A stretch of DNA of 64,000 nucleotides from contig NC_134841.1 of NCBI RefSeq assembly GCF_965363235.1, positions 36,485,440 through 36,549,439 of the forward strand. Reading direction: 5' to 3'. Origin of the DNA: Mytilus galloprovincialis. Its lineage: Eukaryota > Mollusca > Bivalvia > Mytilida > Mytilidae. Shown one piece after another: positions 1 through 11,159 of this stretch. A model generated the notes under the pieces. It saw nothing but the letters and a program-made list of their open reading frames with translations, was not told the origin of the DNA and ran no database searches. How positions within the stretch are numbered: position 1 is the stretch's first letter; the number at the start of each line of letters is the position of its first letter. The position numbers were made by a program, and so were the translations under genes.

Positions 1-239
1 TATTCAAGTAATACTACTATTAATTATAAGATTAAGAAGACGTAAACTCTATCTTACATCCCAGCTCCTTTGTTCTAACAGGGGTGATCTGAGCCGGATC
101 ACCCCTACCAGATCACCCCAGTTTGAGTTTCTTTGTTCTGTAACATTTTCGTGGGAATGTCAAATCCACTATAAAACTTATAATCAAATATACAATTATA
201 CGGAAAAGACTATCTGTCAAAATTCACGTAGAAAAAATC

Positions 240-320
240 CAGTGTATCTACTGGGATTCGAACTCAAGACCTTTAGCATATCAAGCCATGACACAACCAC
301 TACATCAGGACGACTGGATA
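240..320 (-). repeat. tRNA-derived SINE head (tRNA-like A and B boxes)
   Basis: On the minus strand this stretch has a polymerase III type internal promoter. TGATGTAGTGG resembles an A box, and AGTTCGAATCC lies about 34 nt downstream as a B box with one mismatch. A bona fide tRNA is less likely because a clean acceptor stem is not obvious. A tRNA-derived SINE or tRNA pseudogene is the best reading. Confidence 0.5.
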
Positions 321-500
321 CTAACTATCAGGGGCGAGTTGACATTGTTTGATATCTACTCATCGTGTTCGGGGGTCAAAAAGGGTATACATCATATAGT
401 AATGTATAAATTATATTATAATGGTTGTGTGGCATTCAAAACTAGATTTTATGAATTGTAAATGTTTTTTTGTCTAATCTAAAACAACTGGGATGTAAAA

Positions 501-604
501 TAGTTATCCCACTCGGACTTCGTGTGTCAGTGTTAGATCACCCTCTGGCCTCCGGCCATCGGGGTGATCTTACACTGACACACTGCGTCATCGTGGGATA
601 ACTA
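501..604. repeat. Foldback (hairpin) MITE core
   Basis: Outer arms TAGTTATCCCAC (501-512) and GTGGGATAACTA (593-604) are exact inverted repeats. Inner arms at 522-543 and 560-582 (GTGTGTCAGTG and CACTGACACAC) pair with about one mismatch. The loop is GC-rich and contains a short CTGGCCTCCGGCCAT palindrome. Related GGGGTGATCT sequence occurs at 83-120. Confidence 0.6.
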
Positions 605-642
605 TTAATTATCACATTTTAACCTGGGAGATAATTTCTCAC

Positions 643-815
643 CTTTCTATTATAATCAAAACACAATGCCCTGACTTTCTGAGCTTTATCACATAGTTTA
701 ACCACTTCTGGTTTTTTAATATTATAGTCTGGAAACTTTAAACTTGTGCTTTCTGTAGGTTCATCTTTTTCTAAATTGTCTACTTTCCACAAAGCTAACT
801 GACTGTCTCTTGAAC
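643..815 (-). CDS. DCAF12: DCAF12 exon (WD40 blade, last exon in window)
   Basis: The 173-nt exon starts after TTGCAG with the final two bases of the shared Gly codon and ends AAAG before GTGAGA. It encodes GSRDSQLALWKVDNLEKDE, a variable loop, then KAQKVRALCFDYNRK, corresponding to the KVRALAF strand of DCAF12. The following exon is outside the window. Confidence 0.85.
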
Positions 816-3800
816 CTGCAACAATAAAGGAAATGTTATAGGCCTTTGTTTCTTACCAACACCATACAAAAACTGTACTGGTACCCAATTAACACCATAC
901 AAAAACTGTACTGGTACCCAATTCTATTGTTTCTCTATAAACTTGTACTGTAGATTCATTTGTTTTTTGTGGGTATCAATTTTCGTAGATTAAGGAAAAC
1001 TTACATGTTTGTAGATATTTAATTTCGTGGTATTGCCAAAGTCTGTATACAAGCCAATAGAAAATTTGTTGTTGATCGAATATTTAATTTCGTGGTTAAC
1101 CTTTACTCTTGAAATCCACAAATATTGGTATCCAATGAATAATAATGAATCTACAGTATTTAGTTTATAAAGATTAAAGTATCTATCTATTTCATCATAA
1201 AAATATTTTTTGAAGAAACCCTCAATTTTTAGCAAAACAACTTTCACTTCAACAAAGATATAGCGTTCTGGAATATATTCCTCTGACAGACCACTTGTAA
1301 CCAACAGAGTTAATTCATGCTAATTCATGCAAATGTTTACATACAACAGATTTAGTAGGTAAATTTTGTTATTGTGAAAGTACTTTTATTTGTACATGTA
1401 GGGTACAAATTTTGATTTGAAAACTGTTGATGTTGATTATACAAAAAAAAAACATGTTGTTTCATTGGCAATCATATCACATAATCTGTTGTATCATTGG
1501 CAATCATATCACATAATCTGTTGTATCATTGGCAATCATATCACATAATCTGTTGTATCATTGGCAATCATATCACATATATTGTTGTATCATTGGCAAT
1601 CATATCACATATATTGTTGTATCATTGGCAATCATATCACTTCTTGTATCATGCTGTCTCATTTTGCAATCATATTACATATTCTGTTGTCTTATTGGCA
1701 CTCCTAACACATCTCATATTGTTTCATTGCAATCATATTACATATGTTCTCTCATTGCAATCAAGTCACATCTCATGCTGTCTAATTGGCAATCAAGTCA
1801 CATCTCATATTGCCTCATTGATAATCATATCACATTTCATGTTGTTTCATTACAGTCATAACACATCTGTTGTCTCCTTGCAATCATATCTCATCTAGTG
1901 TTGTTTCATTGCAATCATATCATATCTCATGTGGTCGTCAAATCATTTCCGCATTGAAAACTATAAAACCCATTGTGCTAAGATTTTTACCTGTCAAAGA
2001 CATACTCGATTCTTACCTGTCAAGACATACTCGATTCTTACCTGTCAAGACATACTCGATTCTTACATGTCAAGACATACTCGATTCTTACCTGTCAAGA
2101 CATACACGATTCTTACCTGTCAAGACATACTCGATTCTTACCTGTCAAGACATACACGATTCTTACCTGTCAAGACATACTCGATTCTCACCTGTCAAGA
2201 CATACTCGATTCTCACCTGTCAAGACATACTCGATTCTCACCTGTCAAGACATACTCGATTCTCACCTGTCAAGACATACTCGATTCTCACCTGTCAAGA
2301 CATACTCGATTCTTACCTGTCAAGACATACTCATCATCTACCCATTCTATGTCAAATATCCAGTCTGAATGTGAACACTGAAATAGAACATCAATACCTA
2401 TTTGATAAGGCCAAATAAAAATATATGTGTGGTTCCAGTAACCCTACCGTTCCTACTTTTTCGGCTTAAAAATAGCCTACCCTACAGATTCTATTGATTA
2501 TCATTTTTCATTAAGCACTGTTAAAGTCAGAATGTTGCTCCCATAGACTCAATGTAAAAAAAAACAACATAAAATAAAAAAAAATCCCTACCTACCTACC
2601 TACCCTAACTTTTTTTTCAGATGTAACTGGAACCACACATACTTTTTTATTTGGCCTAAAGTTAAAAATATGCATTGGATTCTCACTAATTCTTCTTTGA
2701 CAAAAATATCAATATTATTTTCCTTATCAATGATACATAGTAATCATAGGGTGTCAGTATATTTTTTTGAATAAATATTGCATTCTATATTTGGTCAACT
2801 GTAAGAATTAAATTTTGAGAACAATTTTACTTACATCCATAAAAATCTTCAGCTACTTCAAAAATATCTTTTGAAATAAAAGCTTAAATGATTTTTATTT
2901 TCATAGATTTCCAACAAAATTTTTAAGTAATTTGCAGAATCTATCAAAAATCTCTAAAATTAACTCCTTGACTAAAAAAGTTCTTAAATTGGTTTCTTGT
3001 TTTGTGCTATATGTCTCAAAAATTGAATAATTGTTATGTTATTGTATAGTCATTTTAAATTTGTATATAAGCATTACAACATGTATATATTACATTGTTC
3101 TTATCATTCTAATACTGACCTCTCCAACCATAACAGGGTCGAAAGTGGGAAGCATATATACTGCCAGATCATTTGTATTTTCTCCACCTGTTGCCAGGAG
3201 GGATTCTGATGGGTTGAGAGCTATAGCGTGTATACCACAAGGACAATCAGCTGGCGGACTCTCATCACTACTTTTTAAAGATGGAATCTGAATATTTCTT
3301 CCTGTATAAACATCCATTACCATCAACTGGAAAAAAGGTGTATTTCATTCATTCAAATAGCATGTATGATTATAAATTTTTTTTCTATCCAACAACTATT
3401 TTTGTAAGTTTTAAACATACTGTACATGTTATGGCAAATTACATTGACAAATAGATTTTTTTAATGAAATTAATGTTGAAGATTGAGAAGATGTAAAGAA
3501 CTATATTGCTTTCTACACATTCACAATTTGTTTTGATCTAGCCAAGGAATTGTATATTATCTATACAATTCCTTGATCCAGCGTAGTGAATGTCTTGACA
3601 TGGCCTATAATTGTTGTATATCAGAAGAGAAATAATGGTAAACCATGTTTATGTCACATGTGAAATTATCGATTTTTTTCACAAAGAAATCAATGTAATT
3701 CATTGCAACCAATTTAATAAATAGAATTATTTTGGGAAATGACAGATTTTTCAATAAGGAAGTTCAGTAAGACATAAAATTGAGAATGGAAATGGGGAAT

Positions 3801-4395
3801 GTGCCAAAGAGACAACAACCCGACCATAGAAAAAAACAACAGCAGAAGGTCACCAACAGGTCTTCAATGTAGCGAGAAATTCCCGCACCCAGAGGCGTCC
3901 TTCAACTGGCCCCTAAACAAATATATATTAGTTCAGTGATAATGAACGCCATACTAATTTCCAAATTGTACACAAAAAACTAAAATTAAAATAATACAAG
4001 ACTAAGACAACCTAAATTAAGATCAATCAACTCTAATGTCTTAAGGCCTTGATGCTTTTAGACAACACTAAAAACAGAATGATATACATATTGTCCTAAA
4101 CAGAAATACTACACAAGAAGAATACATACCTTGTTGCATTTTGTTCCAAAAACAACTTGCTTATCATCTAGCCATTTTGATGCAAATACTTTATTGTTAT
4201 TTCCCAGATCATATTCTTTTTCTTTCATTAATCCTGGGGCCTGATGCGAAACATAGTCATTGACAATTTTTTGAGCATTTATACATGTTCCTGAATACTG
4301 TCTTTTAAATAGATGATGAAAAGTTTCCTTGCTTGGATGATAATTATACTGTTGTCCATCTGAACAGCAAGTACTACACTTTCTACGAGTCCCAC
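643..4395 (-). CDS. DCAF12: DCAF12 orthologue, DDB1- and CUL4-associated factor 12 (partial, four exons)
   Basis: In animals DCAF12 is the WD40 substrate receptor of a CUL4-DDB1 ubiquitin ligase and reads C-terminal acidic degrons (family knowledge). Four minus-strand exons (4130-4395, 3120-3326, 2317-2377, 643-815) have AG/GT borders, and their phases join without a break. Landmarks recalled from vertebrate DCAF12 are present in order: LGNNNKVFASKWL, VVFGTKCN, GIHAIALNPSESLLATGG, NDLAVYMLPTFDPV, SDWIFDIEWVDD, and SRDSQLALWKV. This covers roughly the N-terminal region through the third blade. The first exon was not found, and the C-terminal blades must lie left of position 1. Introns of 803, 742 and 1,501 bp carry repeats. 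The identification is strong from pattern recognition, but no alignment was run. Confidence 0.88.
858..923. repeat. 33-bp perfect direct duplication
   Basis: Positions 858-890 and 891-923 are identical tandem copies (AACACCATACAAAAACTGTA followed by CTGGTACCCAATT). They lie in the DCAF12 intron, about 43 bp upstream of an exon on the coding strand. Confidence 0.9.
925..1305. repeat. Dispersed non-coding repeat with TTTCGTGGTT motifs
   Basis: The motif AATTTCGTGG recurs (1020-1030, 1085-1095), with relatives of the same sequence at 32,285-32,375. A minus-strand open frame across 990-1304 is interpreted as chance reading through this repeat. It lies inside a DCAF12 intron and has no family resemblance. 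Confidence 0.45.
1455..1935. repeat. Tandem array of about 30-32-bp units derived from the end of a ubiquitous Mytilus repeat
   Basis: About 15 units of the form TCATTGGCAATCATATCACA are separated by TCTGTTGTA-like spacers. They become more diverged to the right. The unit equals the terminal stretch of the dispersed repeat seen at 21,486-21,530 and 38,045-38,080. Long overlapping open frames here are repeat artefacts. Confidence 0.85.
1990..2340. repeat. 25-bp tandem array of a 5' splice site (14 copies)
   Basis: Units start at 1990, 2016, 2041, then every 25 bp to 2316. On the minus strand each reads GAGTATGTCTTGACAG followed by GTAAGA or GTGAGA. The last unit on the plus strand (2316-2340) is the real end of the DCAF12 exon. 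The array therefore multiplies an exon end plus donor. One unit (2066) has ACATGT in place of ACCTGT, weakening its donor. Confidence 0.93.
2317..2377 (-). CDS. DCAF12: DCAF12 exon, 61 nt, ending inside a tandem array
   Basis: A TATTTCAG acceptor is followed by 61 nt encoding SHSDWIFDIEWVDDEYVLT plus one base. The GGT codon completed across the next junction gives LTG-SRDS, as expected for the family. The donor is CAG/GTAAGA at 2315-2316. The last 22 or so exonic bases plus the donor are the unit of the adjoining 25-bp array, so identical donor-like sites recur downstream. Confidence 0.85.
2409..2656. mobile_element. MITE with about 34-bp TIRs and TAA target duplication
   Basis: Left end GGCCAAATAAAAATATATGT and right end ATACTTTTTTATTTGGCC are inverted repeats extending through GTGGTTCCAGT-AC. 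TAA flanks both sides (2406-2408 and 2657-2659). The 3-bp TWA duplication fits PIF/Harbinger-type elements. It sits in a DCAF12 intron 31 bp from the 61-nt exon. Confidence 0.75.
3120..3326 (-). CDS. DCAF12: DCAF12 exon (WD40 blades)
   Basis: The 207-nt exon is phase 0 at both ends, with a TTTTTTCCAG acceptor and a GTCAGT donor. It encodes MVMDVYTGRNIQIP, then CGIHAIALNPSESLLATGG and DLAVYMLPTFDPVMVGE. The CGIHA...NPS..LLATGG core is the most diagnostic DCAF12 stretch in the window. Confidence 0.88.
3535..3582. mobile_element. Micro-palindrome insertion (about 33 bp) with near-perfect 7-8-bp flanking repeat
   Basis: Arms CAAGGAATTGTATA (3543-3556) and TATACAATTCCTTG (3562-3575) are perfect, with a 5-bp loop. 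The flanks GATCTAGC and GATCCAGC differ by one base. The same arm sequence with one change recurs at 16,080-16,108 and 18,092-18,120. Confidence 0.6.
3778..3995. repeat. Dispersed bivalve repeat, first copy
   Basis: The core AATGTGCCAAAGAGACAACA is followed by an AGGTCACCAACAGGTCTTCA segment. A diverged relative in the same orientation is at 41,485-41,690. It lies within a DCAF12 intron. Confidence 0.7.
4130..4395 (-). CDS. DCAF12: DCAF12 exon (pre-propeller region and first blade start)
   Basis: The 266-nt exon begins with the last two bases of a split codon after a TTTATTCAG acceptor and ends in phase 0 before a GTATGT donor. It encodes a Cys-rich stretch (RRKCSTCCSDG) that I do not recall from vertebrates. 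The conserved segment LMKEKEYDLGNNNKVFASKW and the blade-1 strand QVVFGTKCNK follow. Confidence 0.85.
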
Positions 4396-7190
4396 CTGAA
4401 TAAAAGATTAGAAATTTGCGTTAAAAGTTAATACATTTGTACTGCTATTAAATTCCTTCATGTATTGCCTTTTTACTAATTCAGTCGCTGGACCAATATC
4501 TAGAGGATAAGGCCTGAAAATAATCATCAAATTGATATGTACTATAAATATTAAAGCAATTCTATACTTAATATAATTGATCTATCACAAGTTGATCCTA
4601 TCAAACAAACTTAAGCAGAACACCTACTAACTTTGCACTAATTTTCAAATTTGTCTTGAGACATTGCTGATACAATAATAAACTGTATATAAGTTTCATT
4701 AAAATCTGGCAAGAATTGTACAACAATTCAATTTTCCACAAAAATTGAAGAAAAATATGACACAAGCAATACATTACATTGTAGATTTTGGAATAATCAA
4801 TATCTTAACACCAAAAAGAGCTCACACTACTTCAAAATCATACAGAGAAGTGATTTCTCTTTCTACGAAAGCAAGTACATGTATTGGGAACACCTGGGCT
4901 GCTAGGTATCACTTTTGATGGTTTGGCAAAGCAAAGTGACAGATAGACGATAAAGAGACTTAATCGCCCCAGTTGTCTAAAAGCATGATAAGGTTTGCTC
5001 TTCAAAGATATCCGCCATATTTAAGTTAAATTAGACCAATACTATTTGAAACAGTAATGATAAGGTATACTAGTAAAAATGTAGTCATGTATATATACAT
5101 TTTGTGTTTGAATACAGTTTTATTTGTTTTTTATTCAGTAAAATACACAACGGAGATGATTATAATTTATTTCATACTATGTCAATTTGGAAAAAAATGA
5201 TCTTTCCTTATGTTTAATTCAAAGTAACAGAAAACTGCTAGTACTATTTGTATAATATTTTTTTGTCAGCTGCTTGTTTAACTTGAGACTTCAAAGTACA
5301 GCTGTATGTTTTCTTAACAACTTGATTCATTTACTTTTCATCCTGGACATGTTTTCAATGCTGGCTTTCTGCTACATATCAGTAGTTTCCAATCTTATAA
5401 ATGTCAAATTGAGAGCTTAAATGTTATTTTTTTGTATCTGTTTGGTTTATTTCTACATTCTCAACGGAAATGCGACTGACGGAAGTCAAATCAAAAGCGC
5501 CCTCTAGTGTTAATACCAGTGCCCTGAAAATTAACCTTTCACATTTGAGCAGTGCTAGTTTGACGGTTTATTAAGAAAATATTAAATAATTAAATATGTA
5601 AATGAGAAGGCTGATATCATCTCAGCTGAAAAAGAACTAAGCCCATCGCACGAAGAAGTAAAATAATCTCATTGAAAAGAAGCCAACTCGCCCCATGGTA
5701 AAATCGTCCCACACCAACTCTTCACGAATTTCTTCATACTCGCCCCACTCATAAAAAGTGTTAAATGTAGTCCTGCCAACTCACACAATTTGTACAAAGT
5801 GTAAAATTCTGATGTATAAATGTTGGCCAACTCGCCCCAGTTATGAAAAATGGTAAAATCCTGACAAATTTGGTCCTGTTAACTAGTCATGGCAGGGCCG
5901 TATTACATTGCCTCATGTTAGAAATTTCAAAAAAAAAAAAAAATGAAACAAAAGATTGTATTAATATCAAATTGTTTTCACGGAAAGTGTCTAACAAGAA
6001 GCAAGTTCTCTTCACTCTCTGGTGTCGCCCCTGCATGTTTTTCGTGATCCATGTTTCTTTTTTACTTTTGGTTTTCAGAGTTGATGATGGTCTGTTGTTT
6101 GAACTTCTGTGTCCCGGGTTTGTCTTTTGCTCATTTATTGTCCTACTTTATGACAATAGTCTGAGTGTTGATTTTCATTTGAAAACGTGTGGTTTTGCAA
6201 TGTTGCATGCCCACTGATGTCCAGATATTGTGCGAGAAAATATTTTAAGAATATACAAGACATAGAAAAAAATGGTCGTTTCTGCATGGAGAATTGAATT
6301 TGATATCAAAGAATTCACAACTGGCTTCTTTTGGTTGATGAAACTAGATAGCTGACATGGTTTAAATTAGAGTAAGGTCGCCAATTTTACGGTATCAAAT
6401 AATTTGGAAAAAAGCAATAATGTATTGCCATATGACCATTTCCATTGATGGGTTAAACTTGCCTGATTATGTCATGTTCAGACTCTTTTACAGAAAACAA
6501 AGGAATATGGAGTAAATGTGCACGAAACCTAATCGCACACAAAGTCAATGCATAAAGAAAATACTAATGATCAATCATTTGGTCAAAGTTGTTGGAGGGT
6601 CTTCAACAATAAAAGAATCATTAATACCGTAAAACAGGGTCAAGATGGTTCCTAGTGTCGACTTAAAGCATAATACTGCACTGTCACTATATTCCAATCT
6701 AGTCATAAAAATATCACCAAAGTGTAAGCACAATACAAGACTAAAACAGACAGACAGATCCGGTATTAATGATTATGAGAATTACGAATTTTGCTTTGTC
6801 CTACATATCGGTCTTTTAATGTTGTCCTTAAAACCTTAAAGACTTAAATTACAATGAATCTATGTTTTTGCTTTCAAACCAGAATATTGTCGAAAGAAAG
6901 CTAAAAATTAATTGCGTTTCAATGTCAGAAAGAGTCCGGGAAACGCTCAGAATGCACGATTTTGCTTTATTTTTCTCAGAGCTTCGCTCGGCGATATATT
7001 TTGCCTCACTATTTGAAGAGGCTAGTTACGGCCCTGCATGGTATATCGAGCTGTCAACTTTAAAGTGGTTCTTTAAATCCATTCATACAAATGTTTTTCG
7101 TCCAAGCATTCCTAACCAGTAGGTGTTAGCCTCATTGACCAACCAGGTCCCTTTGGCAATTTATCACGGAACCAAAGACGAATAATTATA
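4396..7190. other. No supported gene; intergenic or DCAF12 5' intron
   Basis: The missing first DCAF12 exon should lie here or further right, but I could not identify it. The phrase ACTCGCCCCA recurs at about 5,687, 5,737 and 5,828. Open frames at 5,843-6,217 and 6,862-7,122 show no family features and low-complexity composition, so they are not called. Confidence 0.4.
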
Positions 7191-7194
7191 TGTA

Positions 7195-7480
7195 AACAAG
7201 AATGTGTCCATAGTACATGGATGCCCCACACGCATTATCATTTTCTATGTTCAGTGAAATCTGAAATTGGGATAACAACTCTTATTTGGCATTAAAATTA
7301 GAAAGATCATATCTTAGGGAACATTTGTACTATGTTTCAAGTTGATAGGACTTTAACTTCATCAAGAACTACCTTGACCTAAAACTTTAACCATGTTGAC
7401 CGTCTTGAAGTGGGACCGACAGACTAACAAACAGATGCACAGACCGAAAAAAAACATGATGCCCCTAAGTTGGGCATAAA
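7195..7480. repeat. Common bivalve dispersed repeat
   Basis: It runs from AACAAGAATGTGTCCATAGT to a terminal GTTGGGCATAAAAT, a layout I recognise from many bivalve genomic sequences. No coding capacity was found. Its class is uncertain (non-autonomous). Confidence 0.65.
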
Positions 7481-7619
7481 ATTGTTCTTGAAATTAGTCT
7501 TGAAAAACAATCAGTAAATTTTTGACAATGTACATGATAATGTAATTTTAGCATTTTGGTAATACAGTTTTAAAATAGGTAAAATTTAACTGTTATAAGT
7601 GGTGTAATTTAACAAATAT

Positions 7620-7740
7620 GTCTTGTGTACTGTTGTTTGTTTGTTGGTCTTATTCGTCTTTAGGCATGGAGGTTGTCAGTTTATTTTCGACTCATAAGTT
7701 TGATATCCCTGTGGTATCTTTCACCTCTCTGTTTCATAAA
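7620..7740. repeat. Mytilus repeat tail
   Basis: The stretch GGTTGTCAGTTTATTTTCGA followed by TATCTTTCACCTCTC is a recurrent tail. Relatives occur at 8,250-8,315, 16,195-16,262, 18,207-18,275 and 63,205-63,265. Confidence 0.6.
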
Positions 7741-8094
7741 ATAAGTTGATAATATAATGATATAATTATTTGCATTATAAAAGTTTTTACTGTATACAAA
7801 ATGGAAATTGAAAAAAATTGTTGGCTGTATCAACAACTTTTAATCTTTAAAGATAGCCCAAAGGTAATAACAAGCATTTCAAATAGCAGATACAATACAT
7901 TTAAAAAAAAAAAAAAAATTAATAAGTTAGTTTAAGCAGTATTTTTTAACGAAACATTACAACAAATGATCAGAGTGCTAATTTAACATAAATTATGAAC
8001 AGACAAAAATGTTATTTCAGTCTCACTAGCCATATTTCATGGAATATGAGACATTCAAATGTTTGTTGAGCTGCTTGAGTGTAAACCTTTTCCC

Positions 8095-8320
8095 GAATGT
8101 GACCTACAGAAATTAGACTTAGTAGCTGGTTTGCGCTACATAATAGGTACCACATGTGGAACAAAATCTGCCTACCCTTCCGGATAACCTGAGATCAACC
8201 AAGTGTTTGGTAGGGTTCCGGTGTATCTATTTCTATTTAGCCATGGTATTGTCAGTTTATATTCAAATTTTGAGTTTGAATGACCCTCTGTTATCTTAAG
8301 CCTCTCTTTTGAATAATTCT
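8095..8320. repeat. Mytilus dispersed repeat
   Basis: It contains ATAATAGGTACCACATGTGG and GGTAGGGTTCCGGTG, and ends with the TTGTCAGTTTATATTC tail. No open frame is convincing. Confidence 0.55.
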
Positions 8321-8554
8321 TTTATATTTCAAAAGGTAGAAGACCTGGATGATTCATATCATCAATACAGATGCCTCATGTTATTAAGTTTTTGTCCGGC
8401 ATGGTCATTGTCTTAATTCTCATTTTATTGTTGAGTGACTGCTTAAAAGTAAGAGTGCACTTCAACCCGTCTCCCCTGCTTTACAGATTTTAATTAAATT
8501 TTTTAAGACAACAATTTAACTGCAAGTATCCCAAATGATAATTCATGTAATTTG

Positions 8555-8830
8555 CAAAAGACGTCAAATAAAGGCAACAGTAGTATACCGCTGTTCAAAG
8601 TCAGATGATCCTTGCCAGACTGAAATATAGTAACCTTAATTTGTTTACAGTATCTGAATAAATTGCTTCTCCGAGCGAAATGGATAGGATCCATATGTCC
8701 AACCCTGAACAGTTTGGGGAAAATGGACACAATATTTGCGCTTGATACAGGTCTGAATTTTGATTGTAATTAAATGTTTGACACATAATGGGTTTCTGAC
8801 ACAGAATTAATGAAGTCATAGAACTTAGAA
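8555..8830. repeat. Dispersed repeat shared with 27,480-27,645
   Basis: Shared landmarks are CCAACCCTGAACAGTTTGGG, ATGGACACAA, and GGGTTTCTGACACAGAAT. Minus-strand open frames at 8,503-8,819 are explained by this repeat. Confidence 0.7.
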
Positions 8831-9880
8831 TTGGATATACGATTTGAATTTAATTTTTGCTTTTGTGCAATACAAAATGTGTTATTGACTATATCAACTT
8901 TATTTGGTGTGTGGAATGATTTTAAGGTGAACATGTCTGTCAGGCAGGTTTTATATGACCTTGATTTTGGAGATTGACAACATAAAATTCAGTCATTAAC
9001 AGTAAAGCAGACAGTTTAGCCTTTACAATCTGGTCTAATATAGTACTGAGTTACAGACAACTGTGAGCTTTTTCTCAAATGAGTATCTTTTTCTCTACTT
9101 GTTGAACTTTAACTTTGAGAGTAACAGGTATTTGGCAAGTGACTTTAAGCATTCCTGGAAGAGTTTGATAAATATCTTTCTAGCTTAACCATTTGGATTT
9201 TTGGTATCATTTTGATACTCACAAGGAGATCGAAGAATTTGCACTCAGGTCACAATAGTATTAGTCATTACTCAGGAATGTAAATGTATGATTAGCTAAA
9301 TGAAACAGTTCATCTCAAACAACATATATTAGGGTGGTAAAGGCCTTTAAGGGGGGCTATGAGCACAGAAACATATGAATTAAAAATCTCAAAAACGTTG
9401 CACGGAAAATAAAAATTGTGAAAAACGAAGCATGAAAAATTAAATTGTAAATATTTAGGAAAAAGTACTAAAAGTTATTACTCAGACGTTCTTTAGATTC
9501 ATGCATTCATTATTAAGTGATCCTGTGGTCAACTCTTAGCGTCCGCTAGTTGCATCTGAATTGAAAAAAATATGTTCATAGTACTAGTATTCATAGTAAT
9601 AATTTGAAACCCATTAATATCCTGGGAACACATAATTTAAAACAATCTCCAGGGTTGTAAGGGGAGCCAACGGAGCGATGCGAAAATATTTTTGACCCAT
9701 TTTATGCAGAAAACTATATTTTTCTGACATTTTCCTTGTATGCAATATACCTTTCAGAATCAACATCTTGTCAGATTTTTGTTACATTTCAATAAATAAG
9801 AGCCTGGAACATATTGAATACAGTTATAAACAAGAGTTATTTTAGGTGTGCCGGTAAAGTAAGATTTGTGTTTACGCTTC
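8831..9880. other. No feature recognised
   Basis: A+T-rich sequence without convincing open frames. The A-rich piece at 9,380-9,450 (AAAAACGTTGCAC) is similar to 13,270-13,300. Confidence 0.4.
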
Positions 9881-10061
9881 ATCCTGCTTTATGAGGGGGG
9901 CAAGGGGGGTCCCAATAACAGCAAAACAGCAAATTGATTTGGCTCATAACAGATAACAAGGAATTAAAATGGACAAAAACAGATAACAGTAAATGAAATA
10001 TCAAAATAATATGGTCTTTGACAAATCAGTATTTCTTATTAAGGATATAATCCTTTGTAAT

Positions 10062-10215
10062 CATAGGCGGATCCAGGGGGCCCTGGGGGGCCCGGGCCCC
10101 CCCTTTCGTGGAAAAAATTTGGTTGATTATATAGGGAATCATTGAAGCATGACTGGAGCGGGCCCCCTCTTATGTCAGTCAGCGCCCCCCCCCCCCCTTT
10201 AGGAAAAGTTCTGGA
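10062..10215. mobile_element. MITE with GGCGGATCCAG terminal inverted repeats, copy 1
   Basis: GGCGGATCCAG (left) is inverted as CTGGATCCGCC (right). G-runs and C-runs lie just inside. Diverged relatives are at 25,117-25,242 and 30,193-30,337; all share CTGGAGCxxxxGGGCCCxCTCTTA in the middle. Confidence 0.75.
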
Positions 10216-10377
10216 TCCGCCACTGGTAATGCATTCCATTTTCTATGACTATGTTTTTAGTATTAATTTATGTATCTAGAATGTGTTTAAATTACTACTC
10301 AATATATTATAATATTTTTTATACTCTCGTTAACGGAACGTATTATGGTATACTGTTGTCCGTCTGTTGTCAACATG

Positions 10378-10454
10378 TCGGACATTAACACAAAAACTCT
10401 TTAACCAATTTGCATTAAACTTTGGGAAATTGTTTATATCTATTGACGTGAGCT

Positions 10455-10522
<68 letters not shown>

Positions 10523-10990
10523 ATTTTAGTTTTTAAGTTTCTGGGTAATGGGTTTTTATTCAATAAAATTGGTGGTTTTTTTCAGTTTTCTGATAATATC
10601 TCAAAAATACTTTCACAAAGCAATGAATTTTGGTGAATTGTTTATATCTATTAACATGAGGTCACTTTCAATTTTTATAAATTTTAGATTTTACGTTTCC
10701 GAGTTAACGGGTTTTATTAATTAAAAAGGGGGAGTTTCCAGTTTTCAGACATTAACACAAAAATGTTTTCAGCAGTTCTCATGAAACTTTGCTGAAATGT
10801 TTATATCTATTGTTGTAAACTCCCTTTCGATTTTTATTAATTTTCGATTTTGTGTTATTGAGTTAAGGGATTTTATTCATTAGAAAAAGGTGGTATTTTC
10901 TAGTTTTCAAAAATAACTCAAAAATGCTTTCAGCAGTTCTCATGAAACGTTGGTGTATTGTTTATATATATTGACTGAAGCTCCCTTTGT
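10378..10990. repeat. Tandem repeat, about 165-170-bp period, 3.6 copies, with a 61-nt poly(T) in the first
   Basis: Each unit contains TTGTTTATATCTATTGA, a CTCCCTTT motif, AATTTTAGATTTT and a GGTTTTATTCATTA-type stretch, ending in TTTTCAG. The homopolymer (about 10,458-10,518) inflates unit 1 and creates a spurious poly-lysine frame on the minus strand. Confidence 0.8.
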
Positions 10991-11159
10991 TGCTAATAAA
11001 AAAAATGACCTAAAAGACTTTTTCTAAATGACCATCTAATGAGGTGTGTGCATTTTTCTTAATAAGACTATGAGGCAAAGTTGTATCTCCCTCATGCAAA
11101 GCTCTGATTCCTTTCACGGCTTTGCCTATACTTTTTGGAACTTTTGGATTATAGCTCTT

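Noticed and set aside
990-1304. 104-residue minus-strand open frame
   Set aside because: It lies in a DCAF12 intron, overlaps TTTCGTGGTT repeat sequence and has no family features.
1497-2418. Long plus-strand open frames encoding repetitive His/Ser/Thr-rich peptides
   Set aside because: They are readings through the 30-bp and 25-bp tandem arrays in a DCAF12 intron. Monomer lengths not divisible by three let several frames stay open.
5843-6217. 124-residue plus-strand open frame
   Set aside because: Hydrophobic low-complexity reading of T-rich sequence with recurrent mussel repeat phrases; no family resemblance.
10330-10563. Minus-strand open frame with a poly-lysine tract
   Set aside because: It is only the complement of a 61-nt poly(T) run inside a tandem repeat.
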